From assembly GCA_025929155.1 (NCBI GenBank), contig JAICMR010000010.1, forward strand, positions 1 to 40,002: DNA of 40,002 nt, read 5' to 3'. The position numbers were made by a program, and so were the translations under genes. The notes beneath the pieces were generated by a model, which did no database searches, was not told the origin of the DNA, and was given only the letters and a program-made list of their open reading frames with translations. How positions within the stretch are numbered: the first letter of the stretch is position 1; every line of letters starts with the position of its first letter. The DNA comes from Chthoniobacterales bacterium (GTDB lineage Bacteria > Verrucomicrobiota > Verrucomicrobiia > Chthoniobacterales > UBA10450). Shown piece after piece: positions 25,830 to 34,849 of the stretch.

Positions 25830-25870
25830 GTCATCCCGAGCGGGACGCAGCGTAGCCGCGGGATCCCGAG
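25830..25870 (+). repeat. Dispersed GTCATCC...GGATCC-type repeat plus CGGAT-rich stretch
   Basis: GTCATCCCGAGCGGGACGCA then GCCGCGGGATCCCGAG repeats the pattern seen at 16591-16627 and 22586-22634. Just before it, 25791-25822 has three spaced CGGAT units (GCGCGGATGG, ACACGGATGA, ACGCGGATCA), a second small repeat style. Both lie in the 189-base gap between the amidase and CvpA genes. Confidence 0.5.
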
Positions 25871-25942
25871 AGCTTGCCTGGAAACGACGCCTGCGAAGAG
25901 CGGCCCCGGAACCCTCGACTTCGCGATTCCGTCCGCACTTCT

Positions 25943-26875
25943 TTATCTGGAATAATCCGTCTCAATCGCTGGCTCCTCGTTGCCATTGCCGCCAGGGCGG
26001 CGCAGCGCATAATCAAGCGCCTTCTGGAAATCGAAACTCCGCACTTCCTTCGCCAACTCCGGGTCGTTCAAAGCCTCGATCAGCTTGGGATTCTGCAGGA
26101 GCTCGAGAAATCGTTGCTGGCTGACGAGATCGATGATTTCCGGGTCGTCGCGCAGCGCGAGAATCCGGGGATTCTGCGTCAGTTGCTGCGCTCCAGGATA
26201 GGAGAGAAACCGCGCGGCATTTCGCGGGTCAGAAACGACCGCGCCGAGTTTTCCAAGCGCCTGATAACTGGCTGCAGGGATCAAATCCACGTCTTTCACG
26301 ATCTCTCCTAACGAGCCCAGCTCGATCGAGTTCTTCAATTTTGCGAGCGAGGCCACCAAAGGCGGCGGGGATTCGATGGCCTTTGCAGCACGGAGAGGTT
26401 GCCCGCGCGCCGCTTCAAAAGCCGGCGGTTTGGTTCCACTTTTTGCCTCCGCATTCGCGATCGCGCCGACGGAGCGAATCCCAACGACGATGAGCCAGAC
26501 ACTGAAAAGCCCGAAGAAAATGCCGAGGAGGGCGCCGCTCAAGCCGTAGAGGAAACGCACCATTCCGACCTTCTGTTGTCCCGTGCGTTTGAACAGAATC
26601 GCGCCCGCGCCGGTGATCAGTGCGTAAACCAGCAACGCTAGGATTGCTCCGGAAAGAAGCGAGATAATGAGGTCAGGCGCGCGAACCAGGTTGCGCAGGA
26701 TGGGCAAAAGGAGCCGTCCCCCGAAAAGAGCGGCGGCGTAAGCCGCCAGCACTGCGAGCAGCCGGACCACTTGCCTAACGAGCCCAAGTCTCCAGCCGCG
26801 CACGATTTCAAACGCAATCAGGATCAGCGCGAAGGAAACAAAGATCGTCTGCCAGAACGAAGAGCCGGCGGTCAT
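25943..26875 (-). CDS. CvpA-family inner-membrane protein
   Basis: This 310-residue protein has four hydrophobic helices in the first 150 residues, including [39 protein letters not shown], the typical start of CvpA (colicin V production) proteins, and [25 protein letters not shown]. The remaining 150 residues are hydrophilic and extra relative to the short Escherichia coli protein, with repeated motifs such as [20 protein letters not shown] and [22 protein letters not shown]. The role is unclear; CvpA proteins are linked to envelope homeostasis. Its ATG overlaps the aroC stop as ATGA, so it is translated together with chorismate synthase. One nonamer copy lies at 26773-26781. Confidence 0.8.
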   Translation of the reverse strand: MTAGSSFWQTIFVSFALILIAFEIVRGWRLGLVRQVVRLLAVLAAYAAALFGGRLLLPILRNLVRAPDLIISLLSGAILALLVYALITGAGAILFKRTGQQKVGMVRFLYGLSGALLGIFFGLFSVWLIVVGIRSVGAIANAEAKSGTKPPAFEAARGQPLRAAKAIESPPPLVASLAKLKNSIELGSLGEIVKDVDLIPAASYQALGKLGAVVSDPRNAARFLSYPGAQQLTQNPRILALRDDPEIIDLVSQQRFLELLQNPKLIEALNDPELAKEVRSFDFQKALDYALRRPGGNGNEEPAIETDYSR

Positions 26876-27963
26876 GGTCTTGCAAGCGAGCCGGCGCGCT
26901 GCCGCAGGACGTGATCGCAGAGAACGATCGCGGTCATCGCCTCGACGATCGGGACAGCGCGCGGAACGACGCAGGGATCGTGGCGGCCGCCGGCCGCGAG
27001 GGTCGTTTCCGTTCGACCTGCGGTTACGGTTTTTTGCGGCTGCGCAATCGTCGCGGTTGGTTTGAAGGCGACGCGGAAGATGATGTTCTCGCCGTTGCTA
27101 ATGCCACCCTGGATTCCGCCGGAATGATTCGTCTTCGTGCGCACTTCTGCTCCGCGTATCTCGAAGGCATCGTTGTGCTCCGAGCCTTTCATTTTGGCGG
27201 CCGCAAAGCCACTGCCGATCTCGAATCCTTTGGTCGCAGGCATGCTTAGCATCGCTTTCGCGAGATCGGCTTCGAGCTTGTCGAAAACGGGTTCACCCAG
27301 TCCAGCGGGCGGCTGGCGCACGACGCATTCAACGACGCCGCCTAACGAATCTCCGCGACGTCGCGTTCCTTCGATCAGCTCGACGATTTGCGCGGCAACC
27401 GCGACATCAGGACAACGTGTGGGGTTCGCTTCCACTTCTTCGCGCGTCACGGTCGCCGAATCGATCGTTGCGACCAGTTCGTGAACGCACGTAACGTAAG
27501 CGAGGACTTCGAGCCGCGGGAAAAGCTGACCAAGGATCTTGCGCGCGACTGCGCCGGCGGCGACGCGGCCGATCGTCTCGCGCGCGGAAGCGCGTCCGCC
27601 GCCCTGCCAGTTTCGGATGCCGTATTTGGCTTCGTAGGTGTAGTCCGCGTGCGAGGGGCGGTACGTCTCCTGATTCTCCCGATACGCTTCCGGCCGTGCA
27701 TCTTCGTTCCGAACGAGGATGGCGATGGGGGTGCCCAGAGTTTTCCCTTCGAAAACGCCAGAGACGATTTCGCAGCGATCGCTTTCCTGGCGCTGGGTCA
27801 CGATCGTGCTCTGACCCGGCCGGCGGCGATCAAGTTCCTGCTGGATATCGTTAGGCGAAAGCGCGAGCCGCGAGGGACAACCGTCGATTACCACGCCCAC
27901 GCCGCCGCCGTGCGATTCACCAAAGGTCGTGATGCGAAAAAGTCGGCCGAAGCTGCTGCCCAT
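26872..27963 (-). CDS. aroC: Chorismate synthase
   Basis: This 363-residue enzyme converts 5-enolpyruvylshikimate-3-phosphate to chorismate with reduced FMN, the last step of the shikimate pathway. All three family signatures are visible: [16 protein letters not shown] near the N-terminus, [18 protein letters not shown] (about residues 126-143), and [18 protein letters not shown] near the end. The start at ATG 27963 ([19 protein letters not shown]) matches the family; a longer open frame back to 28173 overlaps the next gene and is rejected. The length is normal. It is followed by cvpA with an ATGA overlap. Nonamer copies are at 27340 and 27848. Confidence 0.97.
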   Translation of the reverse strand: MGSSFGRLFRITTFGESHGGGVGVVIDGCPSRLALSPNDIQQELDRRRPGQSTIVTQRQESDRCEIVSGVFEGKTLGTPIAILVRNEDARPEAYRENQETYRPSHADYTYEAKYGIRNWQGGGRASARETIGRVAAGAVARKILGQLFPRLEVLAYVTCVHELVATIDSATVTREEVEANPTRCPDVAVAAQIVELIEGTRRRGDSLGGVVECVVRQPPAGLGEPVFDKLEADLAKAMLSMPATKGFEIGSGFAAAKMKGSEHNDAFEIRGAEVRTKTNHSGGIQGGISNGENIIFRVAFKPTATIAQPQKTVTAGRTETTLAAGGRHDPCVVPRAVPIVEAMTAIVLCDHVLRQRAGSLARP

Positions 27964-28078
27964 CGCGGCGCAGCTTAATCTCCGAGAAGCGTTGCGACAA
28001 CGTCCCCCCGAGCGAAGCGCACTGGAGCCGCCGGCCATCCGGCTTTGCATGCCCGCCGGCGTCCCTGTTTCAAGCGAG

Positions 28079-29242
28079 CTAGATCGCCGCCAGTGCGGTC
28101 CGCAGATCGTCGCGAAGGTCTTCCACATCTTCCACGCCGACGGAAAGCCTAACGAGTGACTCGGTGATTCCAAGCGCGATCCGCGTCTCCTCGGGAATCG
28201 CTCCGTGTGTCATGATCGGCGGATAATTTACCAGGCTTTCCACCCCGCCTAACGATTCTGCGAGCGAGAAGAGGTGCGTGTTCTCGAGAAAACGGCGGGT
28301 GCCGGCCAGGTCGGTGTCCAGAATCAGCGTGATCATGCCGCCGTAGTTGCCGTGCATCTGCCGGCGGGCCAGGTCGTGCTGCGGGTGATTCGTTAGGCCA
28401 GGATAATTGACGCGACGGACCTGTGATTTCTCCTCGAGCCAGTTGGCGAGAATGAGCGCGTTTTCGCAATGGCGCTCCATTCGCAGCGCAAGGGTTTTGA
28501 GTCCGCGCATGGCGAGAAAGCTGTCGAACGGCCCGGCGATTGCGCCCACCGAGTTTTGCAAAAACTGCATCTGATCGCCGAGTTCTTTATTGTCTCCCAC
28601 GATAGCGACGCCGCCGACCATGTCGGAGTGGCCATTCAGGTATTTCGTGGCGGAATGCACGACGAGATCAAAGCCGAGCTCAAGCGGCCGCTGGATCCAG
28701 GGACTTGCGAAAGTGTTATCGGAAACTGCGATGGCGTTGTGGCGGCGAGCGATCTTTGCGACCGCTTCGAGGTCGATCAACTTCAGGAGCGGATTACTGG
28801 GCGTTTCCACCCAGACCATTCGGGTATTCGGTCGCATCGCCTTTTCCAGGTCTTCCGCGTTCGTTAGGTCAACAAACGTAAAGTCGAGATTGGCGGAGCG
28901 ACGCCGGACTTTCTCGAAGAGGCGGTAGGTGCCGCCGTAGAGATCGTCGCTCGCGACGACGTGCGAGCCGCTGTCGATCGTCTCGAGGATCGTCGCGATC
29001 GCGGCGGAGCCGGAGGCAAAAGCCCAGCCCCGCGTGCCGCTTTCGAGGTCGGCAACGCAACGTTCATAAGCGCACCGGGTTGGGTTGATGGAGCGCGAGT
29101 AATCGTAGCCTTTGTGCCTGCCAGGGCTTTCCTGCACATAGGTCGAAGTTTGGTAAATCGGCGTCATGACCGCGCCCGTGGACGGATCGGGCGATTGGCC
29201 GGCGTGGATGACGCGGGTGGCGAGGTGCTGTTTCTTTTTCAT
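28079..29242 (-). CDS. Cystathionine gamma-synthase / gamma-lyase family PLP enzyme
   Basis: This 387-residue enzyme belongs to the Cys/Met metabolism PLP family. Lys200 in [13 protein letters not shown] is the Schiff-base lysine. [11 protein letters not shown] (about 46-56) and [12 protein letters not shown] (about 75-86) are the usual cofactor phosphate-binding regions, and [17 protein letters not shown] is the C-terminal family motif. It could make cystathionine from O-acyl-homoserine (MetB) or split it (gamma-lyase); sequence alone does not decide. The nearby cystathionine beta-synthase favours a role in reverse transsulfuration. It contains four exact or near nonamer copies (28147, 28247, 28390, 28861). 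A purine-rich tandem repeat lies just upstream of the start. The 115 bases downstream, before aroC, hold no visible gene. Confidence 0.88.
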   Translation of the reverse strand: MKKKQHLATRVIHAGQSPDPSTGAVMTPIYQTSTYVQESPGRHKGYDYSRSINPTRCAYERCVADLESGTRGWAFASGSAAIATILETIDSGSHVVASDDLYGGTYRLFEKVRRRSANLDFTFVDLTNAEDLEKAMRPNTRMVWVETPSNPLLKLIDLEAVAKIARRHNAIAVSDNTFASPWIQRPLELGFDLVVHSATKYLNGHSDMVGGVAIVGDNKELGDQMQFLQNSVGAIAGPFDSFLAMRGLKTLALRMERHCENALILANWLEEKSQVRRVNYPGLTNHPQHDLARRQMHGNYGGMITLILDTDLAGTRRFLENTHLFSLAESLGGVESLVNYPPIMTHGAIPEETRIALGITESLVRLSVGVEDVEDLRDDLRTALAAI

Positions 29243-29254
29243 GGCGATCGCTAA

Positions 29255-29278
29255 GGAAAGCAGGAAAGCAGGAAAAAG
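29255..29278 (+). repeat. Short tandem repeat GGAAAGCA, almost three units
   Basis: Two exact GGAAAGCA units and a third partial unit (GGAAAAAG) lie 13-36 bases upstream of the minus-strand start at 29242. Copy number could vary by slippage and affect the leader of that gene. No known regulator site is recognised. Confidence 0.5.
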
Positions 29279-29425
29279 AAATCGTTTCGACAGGGACGGG
29301 ACGCCAGGTCTTCCCCGTTGCCTTTGTGCTCAACCAGGAGGCGGGCCGCGCCAGGGAAGCTCGGTCGCGCTTTTCCCGGTCAGGTTGCGGACGTTTCGTC
29401 GAAGGAAGCGAGCGACGCCCGGCGC

Positions 29426-30625
29426 ATGCTGAAGACTGGGGCTGCGGCACCTTCGGCCTTGACGGCGGACTCGACTCTGGGAGGAGCGAACGGTAAAAGC
29501 CGGTTCTCCGTGCTGACTCGACTCCTTCGCGCCCTGCGCCGGCCTCCGCCGAGGCTGCAGCCGAATCCGCTGCTTGCGGTCGGTTTCCGAAAATCCATCT
29601 GCGAATATTTTTGCGCGCGGGACGGCGCGGCGATCGGCCGCGCCTTGTCGGAAAACTTGCCTGCAGGTGCCAAGGTCTCCGTGATTTTCGACGCGGCGTC
29701 GGTGCGACAGCAGATGTGTTGCATCTGGGCTCAGTCGAGGACTGGCGGTACGCGATTCACCTTCCCGATCCTGCAGTCGGGACAGCTGCTTGAGGTGGTG
29801 GTGGAACGCTGGCTTTCGCTCTTCGACTTATTTCTGGCGATGGCGCGGCGACGCCAGGTCGGCGGCTCGACGGTCATCAATCTCAGCGACTGTCCGGTCG
29901 AGCCAGGGCTGGCATTTTGTGGAAATGCTCCGCAGCACATTCTGCTGCCCGACTTTGAATTCCTGCAATCGCGCGGCTATCGCGAAGCGCGATTCTATTT
30001 TGACCTTCATCAGCCGAGGTGGGAAGAGCGTTCGCCACGAGTCTTCTGGCGGGGCAGCTCGGTCGGCCAGAAAGATCATCCGATTCTGGAAATGCCGCGG
30101 GCGCGTCTTTGTCTGCTCGGACGAGAGATGGGTGAGGCGTGGGGCGACATCGGGTTGGCCGCGCTCTTTCATATTTCGGAGGCGGACGCGAATGAGCTGC
30201 GGTGCCGCCAGTTGATGAAGGAAAAGGCGCCATGGCAGACGCTGAGCCAGTATCGATTCCACATCGACATTGACGGGCACGCCTCTTGTTTCAGCGCTCT
30301 GTTCCGGAAGCTGCTCTCTGGTGGCCTGGTGCTGAAGGTGCAGTCACCTGACCGGTTTCGGCAGTGGTATTACCACCAGCTGGTGCCGGGAGTAAATTAC
30401 GTGCCGGTCCGGTCCGACTTGGGCGATCTGGTTGAGATCGTGGCGCATTATCGGGAACGTCCGCGCTTGGCGGAAAGCATCGCGCGACGCGGCCGCGAGC
30501 TCGCGCTCTCACTGACTTATGAGAAGGAATTTGCGTTCGCCCTGCAAGCCTCCGAGCGAGCGTTTGCCTCGACGCTCACTTCGGCATCTGCAGCCGGAGA
30601 TAGGAGAGCAGGTCGGTGCGCGTGA
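29426..30625 (+). CDS. Family 90 glycosyltransferase (CAP10/LpsA-like)
   Basis: This 399-residue protein resembles the CAP10/GT90 family, glycosyltransferases acting on lipopolysaccharide, capsule or proteins (for example POGLUT in animals, LpsA in bacteria). RVFWRGSSVG, WQTLSQYRFHIDIDGHASCFSALFRKLLSGGLVLK and FRQWYYHQLVPGVNYVPVRSDLGDLVEIV (in the last third) match the conserved family core. The N-terminal 70 residues are Ala/Arg-rich and uncertain; ATG 29426 is taken, while the open frame extends to TTG 29318. The gene lies opposite to both neighbours, and its last 50 bases overlap the end of the convergent CBS gene. It carries no nonamer, unlike both flanking genes, which may point to separate ancestry. 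Confidence 0.8.
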   Translation: MLKTGAAAPSALTADSTLGGANGKSRFSVLTRLLRALRRPPPRLQPNPLLAVGFRKSICEYFCARDGAAIGRALSENLPAGAKVSVIFDAASVRQQMCCIWAQSRTGGTRFTFPILQSGQLLEVVVERWLSLFDLFLAMARRRQVGGSTVINLSDCPVEPGLAFCGNAPQHILLPDFEFLQSRGYREARFYFDLHQPRWEERSPRVFWRGSSVGQKDHPILEMPRARLCLLGREMGEAWGDIGLAALFHISEADANELRCRQLMKEKAPWQTLSQYRFHIDIDGHASCFSALFRKLLSGGLVLKVQSPDRFRQWYYHQLVPGVNYVPVRSDLGDLVEIVAHYRERPRLAESIARRGRELALSLTYEKEFAFALQASERAFASTLTSASAAGDRRAGRCA

Positions 30626-31982
30626 TCAGGCCGAGGAACTTGTCGTCCTTCATCACGATTGCGACGCGGCCGCGCTCGAACACGCCTAACAAGTCTTCGA
30701 TTTTCGCGGCGGGCGAGAGCGTCTCGAGCCGATCCGTCATCGCACTGCTGACCAGCTCGTTGAAGCACGCAGGGTCGCGATGGACTTTCACGAGCAGATC
30801 GGATTCATCGAGAATGCCGACTGCGCGCCCGTCGCCATTCAAGACCGGAACTTGCGAGACATCAGCCGAACGCATGCGCTTAAAGGCGGTGAGCAAGGTG
30901 TCGTTCGGCCCCACGGAAATGACTTCGCCCTTATCATAACGATGCGAGATCAGATCGCGCAGATCGCCCTTTGTGGTGCGCTGGGCGAAGCCCTGTTCGG
31001 CCATCCAGAAATCGTTGAACATCTTCGAGAGATATTTATTTCCGGTGTCGCAAACGAAGGTCACGACCCGCTTCGGTTCGGTCTGTTGCCGGCAGTAACG
31101 GAGCGCGCCGGCGAGTAAAGTTCCCGTCGACGAGCCGCCGAGGATTCCCTCTTTCCGCAACAACTCGCGCACAACCGCGAAGCTTTCGATATCGTCGATC
31201 TCGAACGCGTCGCGCACGAGCGACATGTCGGCGTTATCGGGAATGAAATCCTCGCCGATTCCTTCCACAGCCCAACTGCCGGCCTGCTCGATCTTCCCGG
31301 TTTTCACCCATTCGTAAAGGATCGAGCCTGTCGGGTCGGCGAGGATCATTTCGACCTTCGGATCCACTTTTTTGAAGAAACGTCCGAGCCCCGTGAGCGT
31401 GCCGCCCGAGCCGACGCCGACCACGACGGCATCGAGATCGTGCTCGATTTGATCCCAAATCTCAGGCCCGGTGCTGGTCTCGTGCGCGAGCGGATTCGCC
31501 GGATTGCCAAATTGGTTTGCGTAAAACGCGCCCGGAATTTCGTCCGTCAGGCGTGCGGCGATATCCTGGTAATATTCCGGATGGCCGCGCATTACGTCGC
31601 TTCTCGTTAGGCGCACTTCCGCCCCAAGAGCGCGGACGTGGGCGATTTTTTCCTGCGACATCTTGTCCGGAATGACGAGGATGATTCGGTAGCCTTTGGC
31701 ACCGGCGATCAGCGCAAGACCCAGCCCTGTATTGCCCGCAGTCGCCTCGATCACGGTGCCGCCCGGTTTAAGTTTTCCCTCGCGCTCGGCCGCCTCGATC
31801 ATCGCGAGCGCCACCCGATCCTTGATCGAGCCGGTCGGGTTCATGTTTTCTAGCTTGACCCAAAGCCGGCAGGGGCCGGTGTCCATGTGAGTGATCTCGA
31901 CCAGCGGCGTGTGGCCGATGAGGGAGAGGATCGCAGGCGGGTCGTTAGGCAAAATAGGCGTGGCAGGCGACGAGCTACTCAT
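30576..31982 (-). CDS. Cystathionine beta-synthase with tandem CBS domains
   Basis: This 468-residue PLP enzyme has a fold type II catalytic domain (about 15-325) and two CBS domains (about 340-465). ENMNPTGSIKDRVA holds Lys54, the cofactor lysine; EATAGNTGLGLALIA binds substrate; VGSGGTLTGLGRF binds the cofactor phosphate. It would condense serine or O-acetylserine with homocysteine or sulfide. The CBS pair (KGEVISVGPNDTLLTAFKRM and ETLSPAAKIEDLLGVFERG) could bind adenine nucleotides or SAM, but this is not shown. Together with the gamma-synthase/lyase at 28079 it could form a reverse transsulfuration route. ATG 31982 (MSSSSPATP) is preferred over longer frames. Nonamer copies are at 31604 and 31942. 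A cysteine synthase role is possible. Confidence 0.9.
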   Translation of the reverse strand: MSSSSPATPILPNDPPAILSLIGHTPLVEITHMDTGPCRLWVKLENMNPTGSIKDRVALAMIEAAEREGKLKPGGTVIEATAGNTGLGLALIAGAKGYRIILVIPDKMSQEKIAHVRALGAEVRLTRSDVMRGHPEYYQDIAARLTDEIPGAFYANQFGNPANPLAHETSTGPEIWDQIEHDLDAVVVGVGSGGTLTGLGRFFKKVDPKVEMILADPTGSILYEWVKTGKIEQAGSWAVEGIGEDFIPDNADMSLVRDAFEIDDIESFAVVRELLRKEGILGGSSTGTLLAGALRYCRQQTEPKRVVTFVCDTGNKYLSKMFNDFWMAEQGFAQRTTKGDLRDLISHRYDKGEVISVGPNDTLLTAFKRMRSADVSQVPVLNGDGRAVGILDESDLLVKVHRDPACFNELVSSAMTDRLETLSPAAKIEDLLGVFERGRVAIVMKDDKFLGLITRTDLLSYLRLQMPK

Positions 31983-32107
31983 GTGATCAGCGCCTGGAAG
32001 AAGCCGAGCGCAGCTTACGCGACCATCGTCGCCGCGCGCCGTCAAGCTGAGGCGCGTGTTATCCGGGTCGGCTCGACGGTTTGATGTGGTTGGACTAGAA
32101 ATGCCCC

Positions 32108-32884
32108 TTGCACCATTCGCTTCAGAGATTTGGGATCATCGCTTGCGCCGTCGCCGCAGTGACGCAGTTGACGCAGGCTGAGGAGCCGCTCCACGTCGCG
32201 AGCGAGCAATTTTTCCCGCTCCCGCTCACCGGCGCTGTCCAGCTGATGAACCTCGATGGATCGATCCAGATTTTCGGCTGGTACGAACCGCGGGTGCGCC
32301 TTGCCGCGGTGCGTAACGCCTACACGAGAGCGCGGCTGAAAGAGATCCGCGTCGAGACGAAAGCCACAGCGAATTCGCTCGATGTCCGCACCATTATCCC
32401 GCCGGCGCACGGCCTTTTCGCCGACCGTTCCGGAACGATCGATTACACGTTGAATGTGCCGGAAACCGCGCAGGTCACGCTCCGGCTGAGGGACGGCGAG
32501 ATTGTGATGCAGGGCCTGCGCGGCGGCAATGCACGGATCGAACTGCGAAATGGCCGCGTTTTTCTCCGCAATTGCTTCGCCCGGATCCAGGCGCATGCCG
32601 TTCATGGGGCGATGGATGTTTTCTACGAGTGGTGGGAAAACGCGCCCGCCGCTTTTGATCTCCTGCTCGATCACGGTCGGATCGGGGCCCTGCTGCCAGC
32701 CGCCGCAAAGATCCAAATCGATGCCACGACGGCGGACGGCCAGGTTGGCAATGGTTTCGGGGTTGTCATTGCCGATTCACCCGGACCGGGGCACGCAATG
32801 CGGGGCGAAAACGCTCCGGACGCGCCGGTCTCTCTCCATCTCCGCACCGGCGGCGGCAACATCAGCATCGACAGCTGGCGTTAG
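32108..32884 (+). CDS. Exported protein with beta-strand repeats, DUF4097-like
   Basis: This 258-residue protein has a signal peptide (RFGIIACAVAAVTQLTQA, cleavage probably before EEPLHV). The mature part is rich in short alternating strands, such as GAVQLMNLDGSIQIFGW, VTLRLRDGEIVMQGLRGGNARIELRNGRVFLR and VSLHLRTGGGNISID. This resembles DUF4097/auto-adhesin-like beta-helix proteins, which often sit with envelope stress systems. The only start available after the upstream in-frame stop is TTG 32108, and no ribosome binding site is clear. The periplasmic location is inferred; the function is unknown. Eighteen bases separate it from yajQ. Confidence 0.7.
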   Translation: MHHSLQRFGIIACAVAAVTQLTQAEEPLHVASEQFFPLPLTGAVQLMNLDGSIQIFGWYEPRVRLAAVRNAYTRARLKEIRVETKATANSLDVRTIIPPAHGLFADRSGTIDYTLNVPETAQVTLRLRDGEIVMQGLRGGNARIELRNGRVFLRNCFARIQAHAVHGAMDVFYEWWENAPAAFDLLLDHGRIGALLPAAAKIQIDATTADGQVGNGFGVVIADSPGPGHAMRGENAPDAPVSLHLRTGGGNISIDSWR

Positions 32885-32901
32885 CCGGGGAGAATTGGGT
32901 T

Positions 32902-33387
32902 ATGCCTTCTTTCGACATCGTCTCCGAGATCGACAAACAAGAGATCGACAACGCGCTCAACCAGGCGCGCAAAGAACTCGCCACCCGCTTCGACTTCAAA
33001 GGCGTGAAGGCAGAGATTGAGCACGAGAAGGACAAGATCGTGCTCACAGCCGAGGACGCCGCGCGGCTCCGCGGCTTGCGCGAGATCGTGATCGGCAAGC
33101 TTTCGAAACGAGGTGTCGACCTGCGCAATATTGATCAGCAGGAACCGGCGATTTCCTCAATGGGCCACGCGCGTCAGGAGATTAAAATCCAGCAGGGCCT
33201 GGAAGGGGATAAGGCGAAAGAGATCATCCAGGCAATCAAGGGCGGCGGATTCAAGACCCAGAACGCCTTACAGGACCGGCAGATTCGGGTCACGGGAAAG
33301 AAGCGTGACGAGTTACAAGAGGTGATCGCCTTTGTGAAGAGCAAGGACTTCGGAGTCAGCACGAGTTTCAAGAACTTTCGAGACTAA
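32902..33387 (+). CDS. yajQ: YajQ family nucleotide-binding protein
   Basis: This 161-residue protein of the DUF520/YajQ family is conserved over its whole length: MPSFDIVSEIDKQEIDNALNQ at the start, ATRFDFKG at 27-34, and EIIQAIKGGGFKTQNALQDRQIRVTGKKRDELQEVI near the C-terminus. Family members bind nucleotides; some bind cyclic di-GMP and affect gene expression. Two ferredoxin-like domains are expected, in the cytoplasm. GGGGAG at 32887-32892, nine bases before ATG, supports the start. It is followed by a cupin gene after 27 bases. Confidence 0.95.
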   Translation: MPSFDIVSEIDKQEIDNALNQARKELATRFDFKGVKAEIEHEKDKIVLTAEDAARLRGLREIVIGKLSKRGVDLRNIDQQEPAISSMGHARQEIKIQQGLEGDKAKEIIQAIKGGGFKTQNALQDRQIRVTGKKRDELQEVIAFVKSKDFGVSTSFKNFRD

Positions 33388-33414
33388 TACTGGCCGAAGG
33401 AAGCTTATCAGCCA

Positions 33415-33900
33415 ATGAAGAAGGTTAACCTGAGTGAGATAGAAGAATCCGAGCGACACTCGCCGAAAGGGAAATACCGCAAGTTTGTCAAAGATATCTC
33501 CATTGCCCTGGGGCGTGAGAAGGATTCCCTGGATCTGGCGAAGCGCCATCCGTTCGACCTGGCGCTGGTCCGAATCCCAAAGGATAAGAGTTATTGCCCC
33601 TATCACTCACACAGCGCTGAGACCGAGCTCTACCTCGTGATCTCTGGCCGCGGAGCGGTGCGCGACCGGACCGGCATCACAAAAGTGGCAGCGGGCGACG
33701 CGTTTCTCTTTGCTCCTGGCGAAGCGCATCAACTCACCAACGCCGGCGAGGAGGACTTTGTCTATTACGTGATCGCGGATAATCCGCGCGGCGACTCTTG
33801 TTGCTATCCGGATAGCCAGAAGTTCGCCGTCGAGAAGGAAGGCGAGGAAGAAGTGATTACGCGTGGGATTGAGACTGACTACTACGAAGGAGAAGAATAA
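33415..33900 (+). CDS. Cupin-domain protein
   Basis: This 161-residue protein has one conserved beta-barrel cupin domain. Motif 1 is CPYHSHSAETELYLVISGRG (61-80) with His64, His66 and Glu69 or Glu71 as likely metal ligands; motif 2 is APGEAHQLTN (about 101-110) with a further His. The N-terminal 45 residues (RHSPKGKYRKFVKDIS) are a lead-in seen in quercetin-dioxygenase-like and sugar-binding cupins. The C-terminus is very acidic (EGEEEV, YYEGEE). The substrate is unknown. The next gene starts four bases after its stop and may use the AAGGAG inside this gene's end (33887-33892). Confidence 0.85.
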   Translation: MKKVNLSEIEESERHSPKGKYRKFVKDISIALGREKDSLDLAKRHPFDLALVRIPKDKSYCPYHSHSAETELYLVISGRGAVRDRTGITKVAAGDAFLFAPGEAHQLTNAGEEDFVYYVIADNPRGDSCCYPDSQKFAVEKEGEEEVITRGIETDYYEGEE

Positions 33901-33904
33901 GACC

Positions 33905-34246
33905 TTGATCAAGCTCATCGTGGCGATCAAGCGGAACCCGCAGATGACGCCGGCTGAGTTCCATGACTATTGGAGGAACGAGCACGCGGCCAAAGTAAGG
34001 GAGCTTAGGGCCAGCAACCTTATCCGCCGCTATGTGCAGGCGCATACGCTCGAATCGGAGTACGCTTCCGGAGAACCCGCCTTCGATGGGACGGCAGAGC
34101 TGTGGTTCGAGACGATGCTCGACAAGGAGGCTTTCTACAGCGATCCAGAGTATCTCGACAAGGTGGCGCCGGACGAGAAAGTCTTTGCGGACATGGCTCA
34201 CACTCTCTTCTTCATCACAACAGAGGAAGTAGTACTTAGTAAATAA
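33905..34246 (+). CDS. EthD-like dimeric alpha-beta barrel protein
   Basis: This 113-residue protein begins IKLIVAIKRNPQMTPAEFHDYWRNEHAAKVREL, the typical start of the EthD/ABM-type dimeric alpha+beta barrel family, with the characteristic F-x-x-Y/H-W-x-x-x-H-A segment. Members include small dehydratases, monooxygenases and uncharacterised helpers. TTG 33905 is taken as start because it begins exactly at the family N-terminus; the open frame further upstream overlaps the cupin gene. The two genes probably form an operon. The 167 bases that follow (34247-34413) hold no visible gene. Confidence 0.75.
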   Translation: MIKLIVAIKRNPQMTPAEFHDYWRNEHAAKVRELRASNLIRRYVQAHTLESEYASGEPAFDGTAELWFETMLDKEAFYSDPEYLDKVAPDEKVFADMAHTLFFITTEEVVLSK

Positions 34247-34413
34247 AGTTTAGAATGTTCGATTCCGCGAAATGACCGAGAAGCGTGAGCAAAGGTGTCA
34301 CTGGACGTAGAAACTCTGTTTAAGGGAACTCGGCGGGATTCTTCAACTCCGCCCGCTTTCGCGCGATCCGTTTAGAATCAGGGAACCTTTGTGAAATAGC
34401 TTTCGATCAGTCT

Positions 34414-34842
34414 ATGTCCGATCCATTTAATCTTGAGAGATTCGTCCTTGCGCAGGAAGGAGTATTCGAGACGGCTCTGCAAGAGTTAAAGCGAGGCCGA
34501 AAAGAGACTCACTGGATGTGGTTTATCTTTCCGCAGATCATGGGGCTCGGGAGCAGCGCGATGGCGCAGCGTTATGCCATCCGGTCGCGCGCGGAAGCGG
34601 AAGCTTACCTACAACATCTAATCCTTGCGCAACGGCTCCGGCAATCTGCAGAAGCGCTGCTTATGGTCGACGGTAAATCGGCCACTGAGATCATGGGTTT
34701 TCCGGATGACATGAAGCTGCGGTCAAGCATGACGCTTTTCGCCCAGACTTCGATTCAGAACGAAAATCTTTTTCACCAGGTGCTGAATAAGTATTATCAA
34801 GGGCAACCAGATGAAAGGACGCTGGCTCTCCTGGAAAGATAG
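34414..34842 (+). CDS. DUF1810 family protein
   Basis: This 142-residue cytoplasmic protein is recognised as DUF1810 from its conserved blocks: FNLERFVLAQEGVFETALQELKRGRKETHWMWFIFPQIMGLG at the start, YAIRSRAEAEAYLQH, and GFPDDMKLRSSMTLFAQ. The family is all-helical and widespread; its function is not established. The length is normal for the family. No Shine-Dalgarno sequence is evident. The downstream gene begins seven bases after the stop, with its ribosome binding site AGGAG overlapping this gene's stop codon. Confidence 0.85.
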   Translation: MSDPFNLERFVLAQEGVFETALQELKRGRKETHWMWFIFPQIMGLGSSAMAQRYAIRSRAEAEAYLQHLILAQRLRQSAEALLMVDGKSATEIMGFPDDMKLRSSMTLFAQTSIQNENLFHQVLNKYYQGQPDERTLALLER

Positions 34843-34849
34843 GAGTCGA

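Noticed and set aside
27964-28173. 70-codon N-terminal extension of chorismate synthase
   Set aside because: The family begins at MGSSFGRLF; the extension overlaps the end of the PLP-enzyme gene.
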